From DASXTS01 sp036505275 (GTDB lineage Bacteria > Actinomycetota > Actinomycetes > Mycobacteriales > Pseudonocardiaceae): 17,698 bases of DNA. This document shows, in pieces, positions 6,297-13,242 of this stretch. A program made the translations under genes and the position numbers. Numbering within the stretch: the first letter of the stretch is position 1; the number at the start of each line of letters is the position of its first letter. The DNA lies in assembly GCA_036505275.1 (NCBI GenBank), contig DASXTS010000034.1, positions 1 through 17,698 of the forward strand. The letters are read 5' to 3'. Below the pieces are notes generated by a model. That model saw only the letters and a list, made by a program, of their open reading frames with translations, was not told the DNA's origin and made no database searches.

Positions 6297-8848
6297 TGTT
6301 GCGAGCAACTCTGAAGAGCCTGCTCTCCCGAAAGCTGCGGCTGGTGCTCTCCGGCCTGGCCGTCGTGCTCGGCGTGATGGCCGTGTCCGGCGCGCTGATC
6401 GTGAGCAGCACCCTGACCAAGAGCTTCGACGAGCTGTTCCGGATCATCACGGCGGACGTCGACGTGCAGGTCACCGGGCAGGCGAACGTCAAGTCCAACG
6501 AGGGCGGCGAGCCGGTCACGGCGCCGGTGCCGGCCGACGTGGTGAGCAAGGTCGCCGCGGTGCCCGGCGTGGCCAAGGCCTACGGCGAGGTGGCCGCCGA
6601 CGGCGCCCGGGTGGTCGGGCCGAACGGCAAGGTCATCGTCAACCAGGGCCCGCCGATGCTGGGCACGGCGTGGCGTGGCGAGGACTCACTCGCCGAGCTG
6701 CGCGCCGGCCGCGGGCCGACCGCGCCGAACGAGGTGGCGATCAACGCGAGCCTGGCCAAGCGCGGCAACTTCCAGGTCGGGCAGCAGATCGAGGTCCTGA
6801 CCCTGCAGCCGAAGAAGACGTTCACCCTGGTCGGGATCTTCGGCTACAGCGGCGACCGGGACACGGTCGGCGGCGAGACGATGGTGGCGTTCACCGAGCC
6901 GGTGGCCCAGGAGCTGATACTCGGCACCCCTGGTGCGTACTCCAACATCGTGGTCAAGGCGCAGGACGGCGTGGACCAGGCGACCCTGCGGGACCGGGTG
7001 CGGGCCGCCATCGGCGACGGCTACCAGGTGCAGACCGGTGACGAGGTGGTCAAGCAGCAGGCCGCCGACACCAGCAGCTTCGTCACCGTGGTGCAGCGGG
7101 TGCTGCTCGGCTTCGCTGGCGTGGCGCTGTTCGTCGGCATCTTCCTGATTCTGAACACGTTCTCGATCCTGGTCGCGCAGCGCACCGGCGAGTTGGCCCT
7201 GCTGCGCTCGCTCGGCGCCAGCCGCCGGCAGGTGATCGGGTCCGTGCTGCTGGAGGCCGTGATCATCGGCGTGATCGCGTCGACGCTCGGGTTCTTCGCC
7301 GGCATGGGCGTGGCCGCGCTGCTGAAGTCGGTCATGCAGTCCTTCAGCGGCGCGACGTTACCCGGCGCGTGGCTGGTCATCCCGCCCTCCGCGGTGATCG
7401 CGGCGTACCTGGTCGGCGTGCTGGTCACGGTGGTCGCCGCGGTGCTGCCGGCGCTGCGGGCCTCGCGGGTGGCCCCGGTCGAGGCGATGCGCGAGGCCGA
7501 GACCAACACCCGTCCGTCCGCCCGGCTGAGCGTGGTCGGGGGCGTGCTGACCCTCGGTGGTGTGGCGGCGGTGGCCGCCGCCCTGTTCGGCGACCTCGGC
7601 GGCGCGACGCTGTGGACGCTGCTGGTCGGGGTGATGGGCGCGTTCATCGGGGTCGCCATGCTGACCCCGGTGGTGGCGGGGCCGGTGGTCAACGTGATCG
7701 GCCGTGCCCTGTCGTTCACCACCTCGGGCAAGCTCGGCCGGCTGAACTCGGCGCGCAACCCGCGGCGCACGGCCATCACCGCGGCCGCACTGATGATCGG
7801 CATCGCGCTGGTGACCGGGGTGAGCGTGCTGGCCAGCTCGCTGACCAAGAGCATCGAGCAGGCGGTGCGCACCGACCTCAACGCCGAGCTGATGATCGGC
7901 ACGACCGGGGGCGGCCCCGCGCTGCCGCCGGTGTTCGACCCGGCGGTCATCGACAAGGCGGCGGCCACGCCGGGCGTCGAGCGGGCAGTCGGCCTGCGTT
8001 TCGACGCGGTGCAGATCGGCGCCGAGGCCACCTTCGCGGTCGGCGCCGACGTCCCGGGGCTGGCCGACGTGCTGCGGATGCAGCCCACTGCCGGCGAGCT
8101 GCGCACGCTGCGCTCGGGCGAGGTCGTGGTCGACGACGAGTTCGCCACCGCGCACAACCTGTCGGTGGGCGGCACGCTGACCATGGCGACCCAGCGCGGT
8201 GGCCAGCGCGACTACACCGTGGTCGGCATCTACCAGAAGAACCAGCTGGCCAACGGGCCGGTCATCTCGCTCGAGGAGTCGGCGGACGCGTTTCGCACCG
8301 GGCAGCTCAACCAGGGCTTCGTCAGACTGGCACCCGGCGCGGACGTCGGCGCGGTGCGTGCCGAGCTCGACCGGCTGGTCGCGGACAACCCCGAGGTCAG
8401 CGTGATGGACCAGAGCGCGCTGCTGCAGCAGGCGAAGAGCTCGGTGAACACCGTGGTGGTCATGCTGTACGTGCTGCTCGGGCTGGCCCTCGTCATCGCG
8501 ATCCTGGGCATTGTCAACACGATGGCGCTGTCCGTGCTGGAGCGCACCCGCGAGCTCGGCCTGGTCCGGGCGGTCGGCATGCGCCGCGGCCAGGTCGTGC
8601 AGATGGTCACCGTGGAGTCCGTGGTGATCGCGGTCTTTGGCGCGCTGCTCGGCGTGCTCGTCGGCGGCGTGCTCGGATCCGCGGTCGTTCGGGCGCTGCG
8701 CGACGAGGGCGTCCCCGAGCTGGCCCTGCCGTGGACCTCGATGGCGACCTTCATGGCCCTCGCGGTGGTCATCGGCCTCTTCGCGGCGATCCTGCCCGCG
8801 ATCCGCGCGGCCCGTACCAACGTGCTGGCCGCCATCGCGTACGAGTAG
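6296..8848 (+). CDS. ABC transporter permease with two FtsX domains and two periplasmic-core (MacB_PCD-like) domains
   Basis: This 850-aa membrane protein pairs with the ATPase upstream. The order is: helix 1 at about 17–38 (LVLSGLAVVLGVMAVSGALI), extracytoplasmic domain about 40–255, first FtsX domain about 265–395 with three helices (VALFVGIFLILNTFSILVAQRTGELALLRSLGASR split over the first and its loop), two helices about 410–462, a second anchor helix after NPRRTAITAAALMIGIAL (about 490–515), second extracytoplasmic domain about 520–710, and second FtsX domain about 720–845. The FtsX signature loop recurs as TRELGLVRAVGMRRGQ. This duplicated architecture in one chain is common in actinomycetes. 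The start is ATG 6296, overlapping the ATPase stop; GTG 6293 is in frame and also possible. The gene ends in a region of strong hairpins. Confidence 0.92.
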   Translation: MLRATLKSLLSRKLRLVLSGLAVVLGVMAVSGALIVSSTLTKSFDELFRIITADVDVQVTGQANVKSNEGGEPVTAPVPADVVSKVAAVPGVAKAYGEVAADGARVVGPNGKVIVNQGPPMLGTAWRGEDSLAELRAGRGPTAPNEVAINASLAKRGNFQVGQQIEVLTLQPKKTFTLVGIFGYSGDRDTVGGETMVAFTEPVAQELILGTPGAYSNIVVKAQDGVDQATLRDRVRAAIGDGYQVQTGDEVVKQQAADTSSFVTVVQRVLLGFAGVALFVGIFLILNTFSILVAQRTGELALLRSLGASRRQVIGSVLLEAVIIGVIASTLGFFAGMGVAALLKSVMQSFSGATLPGAWLVIPPSAVIAAYLVGVLVTVVAAVLPALRASRVAPVEAMREAETNTRPSARLSVVGGVLTLGGVAAVAAALFGDLGGATLWTLLVGVMGAFIGVAMLTPVVAGPVVNVIGRALSFTTSGKLGRLNSARNPRRTAITAAALMIGIALVTGVSVLASSLTKSIEQAVRTDLNAELMIGTTGGGPALPPVFDPAVIDKAAATPGVERAVGLRFDAVQIGAEATFAVGADVPGLADVLRMQPTAGELRTLRSGEVVVDDEFATAHNLSVGGTLTMATQRGGQRDYTVVGIYQKNQLANGPVISLEESADAFRTGQLNQGFVRLAPGADVGAVRAELDRLVADNPEVSVMDQSALLQQAKSSVNTVVVMLYVLLGLALVIAILGIVNTMALSVLERTRELGLVRAVGMRRGQVVQMVTVESVVIAVFGALLGVLVGGVLGSAVVRALRDEGVPELALPWTSMATFMALAVVIGLFAAILPAIRAARTNVLAAIAYE

Positions 8849-8862
8849 CGGGTCTCTGGTCG

Positions 8863-8881
8863 ACGCCGCCCGTGGCGGCGT
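8863..8881 (+). other. Small hairpin directly after the permease stop
   Basis: The arms 8863–8870 (ACGCCGCC) and 8874–8881 (GGCGGCGT) pair perfectly around a 3-nt loop, 14 bp after the permease stop codon. The right arm shares 8878–8881 with the left arm of the larger downstream hairpin, so the two cannot form together. Confidence 0.7.
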
Positions 8882-8939
8882 GAACGCGACGCCAGTCAGG
8901 TTTCCGTACCAGGGACCTCGACTGGCGTCGCGTTCACGC
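8878..8939. terminator. 20-bp perfect inverted repeat, probable terminator or palindromic element
   Basis: The arms 8878–8897 and 8920–8939 are exact reverse complements, with a 22-nt middle in which AGGT (8898–8901) can also pair with ACCT around a one-base bulge. There is no T-run after it, so it is not a textbook intrinsic terminator, but actinomycete terminators often lack one. It could also be a dispersed palindromic repeat; this needs other genome copies to decide. Confidence 0.7.
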
Positions 8940-9013
8940 GTCGCCGGCCGGGTTGGCTCCCGTCGCCGGCCGGGTTGGCTCCCGCGCCGGGCGGACCCGT
9001 GCCGGGCGGACCC
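8940..9013. repeat. Two adjacent short tandem duplications (22 bp ×2 and 15 bp ×2)
   Basis: A 22-bp unit beginning GTCGCCGGCCGGG occurs exactly twice at 8940–8961 and 8962–8983. It is followed directly by a 15-bp unit, G(C/T)GCCGGGCGGACCC, at 8984–8998 and 8999–9013. The segment is noncoding, between the hairpin and the CAP gene promoter. Confidence 0.85.
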
Positions 9014-9101
9014 GCGCCGCGGGTGATCAGCCGAGCTTGTCCGTTGGTCGCACGAGGCGCGCCGGGCGGCGCAACCGGACGTCGCACTCGACCGTTGGTG
9101 C

Positions 9102-9107
9102 TACGTT
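9102..9107 (+). promoter_or_regulatory. Candidate −10 box that decides the CAP-protein start
   Basis: TACGTT is followed by 8 nt and GTG 9116. No start codon in this region has a Shine-Dalgarno. The box argues for the leaderless start at 9116 rather than the in-frame GTG at 9098 or the far-upstream start at 8975. Confidence 0.5.
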
Positions 9108-9115
9108 CGGTCGCC

Positions 9116-9850
9116 GTGTCCGCCCGAGGGAGTGAGCACGCATCGGCGGCAGTCCTTCTGGTGGCGCTCACCCTGGGCGGGAGCGTCGCCTGCTCGGCCA
9201 TGGTGGTGGCGCCACCGCGGGTGACCAGCGGCACTGCGCTGGCCGGCGCCCTACACGTCGAGCGAGGCACCCCGGCAGAGACGGCGACGGCCGATGCGGC
9301 CGGCGCGGCCGCCTCTACCGGTCCTGCCGGGCCAACCGGGACGGCCGGGACGGCCGGGACAGCCAACCTGGAACCGTCCGCGGCCGCCGGCCCGGCCACG
9401 ACCAGCGCGGCCCCGGCGATCACCGCGCCACCGACCACCACCACTGCACCGCGGCCCACCACAACCACCCCGCCGGCCCGCACCACCGAGCAGCAGCGCG
9501 TGGTCGACCTGGTCAACGCCGAGCGGGCCAAGGCCGGCTGCAGGGCATTGATCGTCGACCAGCGCCTGGTCGCAGCCGCCCAGGCGCACAGCACCGACAT
9601 GGCCGTCAACGACTATTTCTCGCACACCTCGCCGGACGGCTCCACGTTCGCCGACCGCATCCGCGCCGCTGGCTACCCCAGCCCCGGCGCGGAGAACATC
9701 GCCAAGGGTTACCGCAGCGCCGACGAGGTCATGGCTGCCTGGATGCGCTCCAAGGGCCACCGGGCCAACATCCTCGACTGCACCTTGACCGCCATCGGCG
9801 TCGGCCTGGATACTCGCGGCTCGTACTGGACCCAGGACTTCGGCCGCTGA
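9116..9850 (+). CDS. Secreted CAP-domain (SCP/YkwD-like) protein
   Basis: The 244-aa protein starts with a hydrophobic export segment (about 10–30, ASAAVLLVALTLGGSVACSA). The SVAC sequence resembles a lipobox but has Ser at −3, so lipidation is doubtful. An Ala/Gly/Thr/Pro-rich low-complexity linker follows (about 50–123), including a short collagen-like GPAGPTGTAGTAGT and a Thr/Pro run. The CAP domain covers about 124–244: EQQRVVDLVNAERAKAGC, QAHSTDMAVNDYFSHTSPDG, GAENIAKGY and GHRANILDC, ending YWTQDFGR. The putative metal/cleft residues H158, E193 and H215 are present, and C142 and C222 could form a disulfide. The molecular activity of bacterial CAP proteins is mostly unknown. The start at 9116 rests on the TANNNT box; 9098 is an alternative. 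It converges on arginine deiminase with a 16-bp gap. Confidence 0.88.
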   Translation: MSARGSEHASAAVLLVALTLGGSVACSAMVVAPPRVTSGTALAGALHVERGTPAETATADAAGAAASTGPAGPTGTAGTAGTANLEPSAAAGPATTSAAPAITAPPTTTTAPRPTTTTPPARTTEQQRVVDLVNAERAKAGCRALIVDQRLVAAAQAHSTDMAVNDYFSHTSPDGSTFADRIRAAGYPSPGAENIAKGYRSADEVMAAWMRSKGHRANILDCTLTAIGVGLDTRGSYWTQDFGR

Positions 9851-9858
9851 GGATCCGC

Positions 9859-9872
9859 CCCTGACGTCAGGG
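9859..9872. other. 14-bp perfect palindrome between convergent genes
   Basis: CCCTGACGTCAGGG is its own reverse complement and covers the arginine deiminase stop codon (9867–9869). With no loop it is a poor RNA terminator but a possible protein-binding site. Its core TGACGTCA also occurs at 11885–11892 (inside a gene) and 13091–13098. Confidence 0.5.
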
Positions 9873-11087
9873 CAGCGGGTCGCGGGCCACCGGGCAGGAC
9901 ATGCAGCGCGGGCCGCCGCGGCCGGAGCCGAGCTCCGAGCCGCTGATCGGGACGACCTCGATGCCGGCCGCCTCGAGCCTGGCGTTGGTCATGACGTTGC
10001 GTTCGTAGGCAACGACGACGCCGGGCGCCAGGGCGAGGGTGTTGTTGCCGTCGTCCCACTGTTCGCGCTCGGCGGTCACCGGGTCGAGGCCGGTGTCGAT
10101 CACCCGCAGTTCGTCGACGTCCATGGCGGACGCCGCGGCGCGCAGGAACGGCGCCGGGCCGTCCACCAGCACGCCGCCGGCTGAGCCGGATTCGGACGGG
10201 CGCAGGGTGAACGCCGACAGGGTGTCCCGCACCGCGAGGTACATCACCACCGCGTCCACGTCGACCATGGTGCAGACCGTGTCCAGGTGCATGGTGGCGC
10301 GGGCCTGCGCGATGGGCACCGCGAGCACGGTGTGCGCCAGCTCGTCGGCGAACACCGAGCGGGCGAAGGCCTCCGCGCCGGCCGGGGTGGTGCGCTCGCC
10401 GATGCCGATGGCGAGCACGCCGGGCGCGAGCAGCAGCACGTCGCCGCCCTCCAGCGGCGCGTGGTGGGCGCCGTAGGCGCGTCCGACGCGGGCGAAGCGG
10501 GGGTGGTAGGCGTACACCAGGTCCAGCAGCGCCGTCTCCCGGCGGCGCGCCGGCATGGCCAGCGAGGTGATCGCCACCCGGTCCCCGACCCACACCGACG
10601 AGTCACGGGTGAACAGCAGGTTGGGCAGCGGGTCGATGGCGAAATCGTGCGGATGGTGCATCCGCCGCACCAGCGAGGCGCCCTCGGAGACCGGCAGCTC
10701 CTCGAACGTCAGGCCGGCCATCAGGGTGTTGGCCAAGGTGGCGGCGTCCAGGCCGGACAGGTATGAACGCAGCGCGTCGGCGAGGTCGACGCCGAGCCGC
10801 AGGTCATCGACCGCCGAGTGCACCCCGGCGGCCCGCGCCCTGGCGTCGACCAGGGCATGCTCGACGAGGTCGGCGAGCAGCAGCACCTCGGCGCCGCGAC
10901 CGCTGATGGCCTTGGCGAACGCGTCGTGCTCCTCCTGCGCCCGGTCCACCCAGGGGATGCCGTCGAAGAGCAACTGGTCGTTGTTGCGTGGGGTGAGCCT
11001 CTTGAGCTCGTTGCCCGGCCGGTGCAGTAGCACGGTGCGCAGCCGACCGACCTCGCTGTCGACTCCGTGAGGCGCACTGGGTCGCAT
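9867..11087 (-). CDS. arcA: Arginine deiminase
   Basis: The 406-aa enzyme hydrolyses L-arginine to L-citrulline and ammonia (EC 3.5.3.6) in the cytoplasm. It has the full-length guanidino-group-modifying fold and all catalytic residues expected from the family: FTRD162, LE213GGD216, M-H267-L-D269 and the nucleophile C395 in GPRCMSCP. Other conserved stretches are NLLFTRDSSVW, QWDDGNNTLALAPGVVVAYERN (split around the GNNT loop) and PISGSELGSGRGG. No ornithine carbamoyltransferase, carbamate kinase or arginine/ornithine antiporter gene is adjacent, so the full ADI pathway is not clustered here. The ATG at 11087 lacks a Shine-Dalgarno but has TACGCT 8 nt upstream. It is divergent from an amino-acid-binding lipoprotein gene, with a 195-bp shared upstream region. 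Confidence 0.95.
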   Translation of the reverse strand: MRPSAPHGVDSEVGRLRTVLLHRPGNELKRLTPRNNDQLLFDGIPWVDRAQEEHDAFAKAISGRGAEVLLLADLVEHALVDARARAAGVHSAVDDLRLGVDLADALRSYLSGLDAATLANTLMAGLTFEELPVSEGASLVRRMHHPHDFAIDPLPNLLFTRDSSVWVGDRVAITSLAMPARRRETALLDLVYAYHPRFARVGRAYGAHHAPLEGGDVLLLAPGVLAIGIGERTTPAGAEAFARSVFADELAHTVLAVPIAQARATMHLDTVCTMVDVDAVVMYLAVRDTLSAFTLRPSESGSAGGVLVDGPAPFLRAAASAMDVDELRVIDTGLDPVTAEREQWDDGNNTLALAPGVVVAYERNVMTNARLEAAGIEVVPISGSELGSGRGGPRCMSCPVARDPLP

Positions 11088-11095
11088 GGCTCAGC

Positions 11096-11101
11096 AGCGT
11101 A
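11096..11101 (-). promoter_or_regulatory. Candidate −10 box for leaderless arcA transcript
   Basis: On the minus strand TACGCT is followed by 8 nt and then ATG 11087. No ribosome binding site is present and no −35 is obvious. Confidence 0.45.
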
Positions 11102-11267
11102 ACCGTCGCCCCGCCGCACTATGGCCGTCGGCGAATACGACTGCCCACCGTCATCGCATTCGCTCGATCGTGGCGCAGGCCTGGTCTGGACGAGTGGTAT
11201 GACGAATGGTTGAGTAAGCAGCTGGCGGCCGGGGTGAGGCTCCCGCCGCGGCAGCAATGGGGCATCC

Positions 11268-11272
11268 GGAGG
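11268..11272 (+). promoter_or_regulatory. Ribosome binding site of the solute-binding protein gene
   Basis: GGAGG lies 10 nt before GTG 11283, a slightly long spacing. It supports this GTG over the overlapping frames that start at 11210 and 11257. Confidence 0.65.
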
Positions 11273-11282
11273 GGCGCGTACC

Positions 11283-12119
11283 GTGTCACGCCTGGCTCGC
11301 GCGTCCGCGCTCGCGTGCACGGTTGTCTGCATCACCGCAGCGCTGGTCGCCTGCGGCGTCGGTGCCGACGGCGGGCTCGGCGTCAGCATGGGGCCCGGCA
11401 AGGCGCTGCGGGTCGGGGTCAAGATGGACCAGCCGGGGCTCGGCATGCGGGCCGGGGACGGCACGCTGCACGGTTTCGACATCGACGTGGCCCGCTACGT
11501 CGCCGCCGAGTTGGGCGTCACCGAGGCCAGGCTGTCCTTCGTCGAGGCGCGCCCGGCCGACCGCGAGGACCTGCTCGAACGCGGTGAGGTGGATCTCGTG
11601 GTGGCCACCTACTCGATCACTCCGGAGCGCAGCCAGCGGGTGGACTTCGCCGGTCCGTATTTCATTGCCGGCCAGGCTCTGCTGGTCCGCCGGCAGAACA
11701 GCGACATCACCGGCCCGGAGTCGCTCGACCACAGTGACTGGCGGCTGTGCGCCGTGGTCGGCACCACCGGCGCCGCCAGGATCCGCGCCGACTTCGCCGG
11801 CCGGGTGTCGCTGCGCGAGTCGGCGAGCTACCAGGACTGCCTGCGCCGCCTGCGCTTGGGCGAGGTGGACGCCCTCACCACCGATGACGTCATCCTGGCC
11901 GGCTACGCGGCCCAGCAGCCCGACCAGTTCAAGGTCGTCGGCAAGCCGTTCTCGGCAGAGCGCTACGGCATCGGCCTGCGCAAGGGCGACCCGCGCCGCC
12001 CCAAGGTCAACGCCGCGCTCCGCCGAATGATCAACGACGGCAGCTGGCAGGCGTCCGCGGGCGAGCACCTCGGCCGCTCCGGGTACCGCATCCCGCCGCC
12101 ACCCACCGTCGAGGGCTGA
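11283..12119 (+). CDS. Amino-acid-binding lipoprotein, extracellular solute-binding protein family 3
   Basis: The 278-aa protein is a periplasmic-type binding protein anchored by lipid: its signal peptide ends in a good lipobox, L21-V-A-C24. The family-3 fold is shown by LRVGVKMDQPGLG near the N-terminus, the GFDIDVARYVAAELG motif at about 64, EVDLVVATYSITPERSQRV with DFAGPYFIAGQALLV at about 100–137, and the second-lobe VGTTGAARIR and GEVDALTTDDVILAG segments. It most resembles GluB/glutamine-type binders, but the ligand cannot be named. No permease or ATPase for it is adjacent, so it is an orphan binding protein here. It is divergent from arginine deiminase. A TATGAC at 11198–11203 is a weak promoter candidate. 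The SDR gene follows after 30 bp. Confidence 0.92.
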   Translation: MSRLARASALACTVVCITAALVACGVGADGGLGVSMGPGKALRVGVKMDQPGLGMRAGDGTLHGFDIDVARYVAAELGVTEARLSFVEARPADREDLLERGEVDLVVATYSITPERSQRVDFAGPYFIAGQALLVRRQNSDITGPESLDHSDWRLCAVVGTTGAARIRADFAGRVSLRESASYQDCLRRLRLGEVDALTTDDVILAGYAAQQPDQFKVVGKPFSAERYGIGLRKGDPRRPKVNAALRRMINDGSWQASAGEHLGRSGYRIPPPPTVEG

Positions 12120-12135
12120 ACCAGCGGACTGCTCA

Positions 12136-12141
12136 TATGAT
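12136..12141 (+). promoter_or_regulatory. Candidate −10 box for leaderless SDR transcript
   Basis: TATGAT, a near-consensus −10, ends 8 nt before ATG 12150 with no Shine-Dalgarno. It sits in the 30-bp gap after the binding-protein gene, so the SDR gene could be transcribed on its own. Confidence 0.6.
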
Positions 12142-12149
12142 CGCCAGCC

Positions 12150-13067
12150 ATGGGCATTCTCGATGGCAAGGTCGTGATCGTCACCGGCGCCGGGCGTGGC
12201 ATCGGCCGCGGTGAGGCGCTGGAGTGCGCGCGGCAGGGCGCGGCGGTGGTGGTGGCCGAGTTCGACGGCGCGGCCGGCCAGCAGGTGGTCGACGACATCA
12301 CCGGCGACGGCGGGCGGGCGGCGCTGGCCACCGGCGACGTGTCGGACTCTACGGTGGCCGACGGGCTGGTGCGCACCGCGGTCGAGCGCTTCGGCCAGCT
12401 GGACGCGCTGGTGAACAACGCCGGCGTGCTGCGCGACCGGACGGTGGCCAGGATGACCGACGAGGAATGGGACACGGTGATCCGGGTGCACCTGCGGGGG
12501 CACTTCGCGCCGACGCGGGCAGCCTGCCGGTACTGGCGGGAGACCGACCGGCCAGGACGGATCGTGCACACCAGCTCGACATCGGGCATCCTCGGCAACT
12601 TCGGCCAGGCCAACTACGGCGCCGCGAAGGCCGGCATCGCCGCGCTGTCCACGATCGTGGCCCAGGAGATGGCCAGGCACCGGGTCACCTCGAACGCCAT
12701 CGTGCCGACGGCGATCACCAGGATGACCGAGAACCTGCTGCCGGAGAGCGCGCAGCTGGCCCGCAAGGAGGCCATCGAGGCCGGCGGCTTCGACTTCTTC
12801 GCACCGGAGAACGTCGCGCCGCTGGTCGCCGTGCTGTGCTCGGACGCTGCCGCCCACATCAGCGGCAAGGTGTTCGGCGTGCAGGGCGACTCGGTCGAGC
12901 TGTTCCAGCCGTTCACCTCGGTGGCCGAGGTCACGGCCGGCGGCCACCGGTGGGAGCCGGCCGATCTTGCCGGCCGCATCGACGAGCTGTTCGACACCAC
13001 CGGCATCAAGCCGGGGCCGGAGAACATGATGGCGCGGATGCGGTACGGCATCCTGGACCACCTCTGA
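12150..13067 (+). CDS. Short-chain dehydrogenase/reductase (HSD17B4/hydroxyacyl-CoA dehydrogenase-like)
   Basis: The 305-aa protein is a classical SDR. The NAD(P)-binding motif is T12-GAGRGIG19, the NNAG motif is 89–92, and the catalytic residues are S143, Y156 and K160 in YGAAK. The stretch VHLRGHFAPTRAAC and the long C-terminus (GFDFFAPENVAPLVAVL, then SGKVFGVQGDSVELF) are typical of the peroxisomal multifunctional-enzyme-like branch that includes mycobacterial Rv0148, which acts on 3-hydroxyacyl-CoA or steroid-like substrates. The substrate is not readable. The ATG at 12150 is in phase with the start of homology (LDGKVVIVTG) and is preceded by a −10-like TATGAT instead of a Shine-Dalgarno. 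It follows the binding-protein gene, with no functional link evident. The gene ends at TGA 13065–13067. Confidence 0.92.
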   Translation: MGILDGKVVIVTGAGRGIGRGEALECARQGAAVVVAEFDGAAGQQVVDDITGDGGRAALATGDVSDSTVADGLVRTAVERFGQLDALVNNAGVLRDRTVARMTDEEWDTVIRVHLRGHFAPTRAACRYWRETDRPGRIVHTSSTSGILGNFGQANYGAAKAGIAALSTIVAQEMARHRVTSNAIVPTAITRMTENLLPESAQLARKEAIEAGGFDFFAPENVAPLVAVLCSDAAAHISGKVFGVQGDSVELFQPFTSVAEVTAGGHRWEPADLAGRIDELFDTTGIKPGPENMMARMRYGILDHL

Positions 13068-13194
13068 CGGGCCCGAGGGCATGCGCCCCCTGACGTCAAG
13101 ATTCATTCGTGTGGTGGTCGACACCCGTTAGCGGCATCGGCGGCCGGAACCGGCCCGCCGCCGGGACCGTGGCGTCCATCCTCGGCAAGGCGTT

Positions 13195-13219
13195 GCGGCA
13201 GCACACCTGGTGCTGCCGC
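13195..13219 (+). other. 10-bp hairpin in the protease leader
   Basis: GCGGCAGCAC at 13195–13204 pairs perfectly with 13210–13219 around a 5-nt loop (ACCTG). The stem ends 10 nt before the GGAGGG site of the downstream gene. It may modulate translation or mRNA stability, or mark the end of an upstream transcript; there is no U-tract. Confidence 0.6.
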
Positions 13220-13229
13220 CGTCCACCTT

Positions 13230-13235
13230 GGAGGG
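13230..13235 (+). promoter_or_regulatory. Ribosome binding site deciding the protease start
   Basis: GGAGGG lies 7 nt before ATG 13243. The longer in-frame possibility at 13210 has no such site and would begin inside the hairpin. Confidence 0.8.
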
Positions 13236-13242
13236 ACCGTCG

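Noticed and set aside
4761..6308. A 515-aa fusion with ferritin at its C-terminus
   Set aside because: The upstream part is antisense to the ABC ATPase gene and His/Arg/Gln-rich; ferritin homology begins at 5318.
8975..9115. Longer CAP protein starting at 8975 or 9098
   Set aside because: The extra residues are Gly/Pro/Arg-rich and partly encoded by tandem duplications, with no ribosome site; they would also bury the export signal. The start at 9098 remains possible.
8849..9115. A hidden small gene in the spacer
   Set aside because: Frames here are short, built from hairpin and repeat sequence, and lack ribosome sites.
11286..13124. A 612-aa minus-strand frame
   Set aside because: It is antisense to the binding-protein and SDR genes, both of which have complete family motifs.
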